Below are positions 6,945 through 7,225 of a stretch of DNA of 7,225 nt, piece after piece. Under the pieces are notes generated by a model. The model was not told the origin of the DNA. It did not search any database and saw only the letters and a list, made by a program, of their open reading frames with translations. Origin of the DNA: Candidatus Sulfopaludibacter sp. SbA3 (lineage in GTDB: Bacteria; Acidobacteriota; Terriglobia; Bryobacterales; Bryobacteraceae); the NCBI GenBank assembly GCA_900290315.1, contig OKRF01000185.1, positions 29,674-36,898 of the forward strand, written 5' to 3'. Within the stretch, counting starts at the first letter, position 1. The number at the start of each line of letters is the position of its first letter. Both the position numbers and the translations under genes were made by a program.

Positions 6945-7225
6945 CTACCTGTTACTGTGCGTGGGATCACGGAGCGGAGCGGTCCCCGTGTAGCGGGCGC
7001 GTGGGCGGATCAATGTGCTGGCGGAATACTGCTCGATGGCGTGCGCAATCCAGCCCACCGTGCGGCTCAAGGCAAACAGGATTAACGGAGCGTCGCCAGG
7101 CCAGCGGAAAGCTCGGGCCAGGGCTACCAACCCGAAGTCCAGATTCGGCAAATCAAGTAGCAACCCGGATCCGGCCTTGCGAAGAGCCCGAATCAGCCGC
7201 CACTCTGCGTCATTTCCAGCCGTCT
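6945..7225 (-). CDS. Citrate synthase family protein, C-terminal part only (5' end beyond right edge)
   Basis: The last 92 codons of a gene that starts outside the window; the stop is TAG at 6947-6945. The segment LPNLDFGLVALARAF contains the Asp that corresponds to the catalytic Asp of citrate synthase (the NVDF motif, Asp362 in E. coli), and SRTVGWIAHAIEQ with RPRARYTG carries the conserved arginines that bind the carboxylates. The family condenses oxaloacetate (or a similar 2-oxo acid) with acetyl-CoA or propionyl-CoA. The sequence after the Asp resembles shorter, divergent citrate-synthase-like proteins more than housekeeping GltA; some of those carry an N-terminal DNA-binding-like domain, which would lie outside this window. 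It could be citrate, 2-methylcitrate or an uncharacterised synthase. The P450 gene follows after 46 bp. Confidence 0.88.
   Translation of the reverse strand, partial: TAGNDAEWRLIRALRKAGSGLLLDLPNLDFGLVALARAFRWPGDAPLILFALSRTVGWIAHAIEQYSASTLIRPRARYTGTAPLRDPTHSNR

Overview
The window looks like an ordinary chromosomal stretch from a fairly GC-rich bacterium. The gene types would suit an acidobacterium: an M48 peptidase, a glucan phosphorylase with an N-terminal DUF3417 domain, an ADP-ribosylglycohydrolase, a soluble P450 and a short citrate-synthase-like protein. That placement is a guess from gene content. There are no rRNA or tRNA genes and no CRISPR array, transposase or phage gene.

Layout, left to right: (1) the 5' part of a secreted M48 zinc metallopeptidase on the minus strand, running off the left edge; (2) a 66-bp gap, then glgP, an alpha-glucan phosphorylase on the minus strand; (3) a 174-bp divergent intergenic region; (4) serA on the plus strand, an E. 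coli-type D-3-phosphoglycerate dehydrogenase with a C-terminal ACT domain; (5) a 270-bp strip with no intact gene but with what reads as the frameshifted 3' remnant of a minus-strand gene; (6) a plus-strand ADP-ribosylglycohydrolase gene cut at codon 27 by an in-frame TAG; (7) a minus-strand cytochrome P450 overlapping its 3' end by 53 bp; (8) the 3' end of a minus-strand citrate-synthase-family gene, 46 bp upstream of the P450 and probably co-transcribed with it.

glgP and serA are divergent core-metabolism genes: glycogen breakdown to glucose-1-phosphate, and the first step of serine synthesis from the glycolytic intermediate 3-phosphoglycerate. Nothing in the sequence shows co-regulation. 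The right half is accessory in character and holds the two signs of gene decay.

I found no clear undescribed multi-gene system. The points most worth a second look are the in-frame TAG in an otherwise well-conserved ADP-ribosylglycohydrolase gene, the unrecognised frameshifted remnant just upstream of it, and a 21-bp imperfect inverted repeat (19/21 matches) that brackets serA almost exactly.
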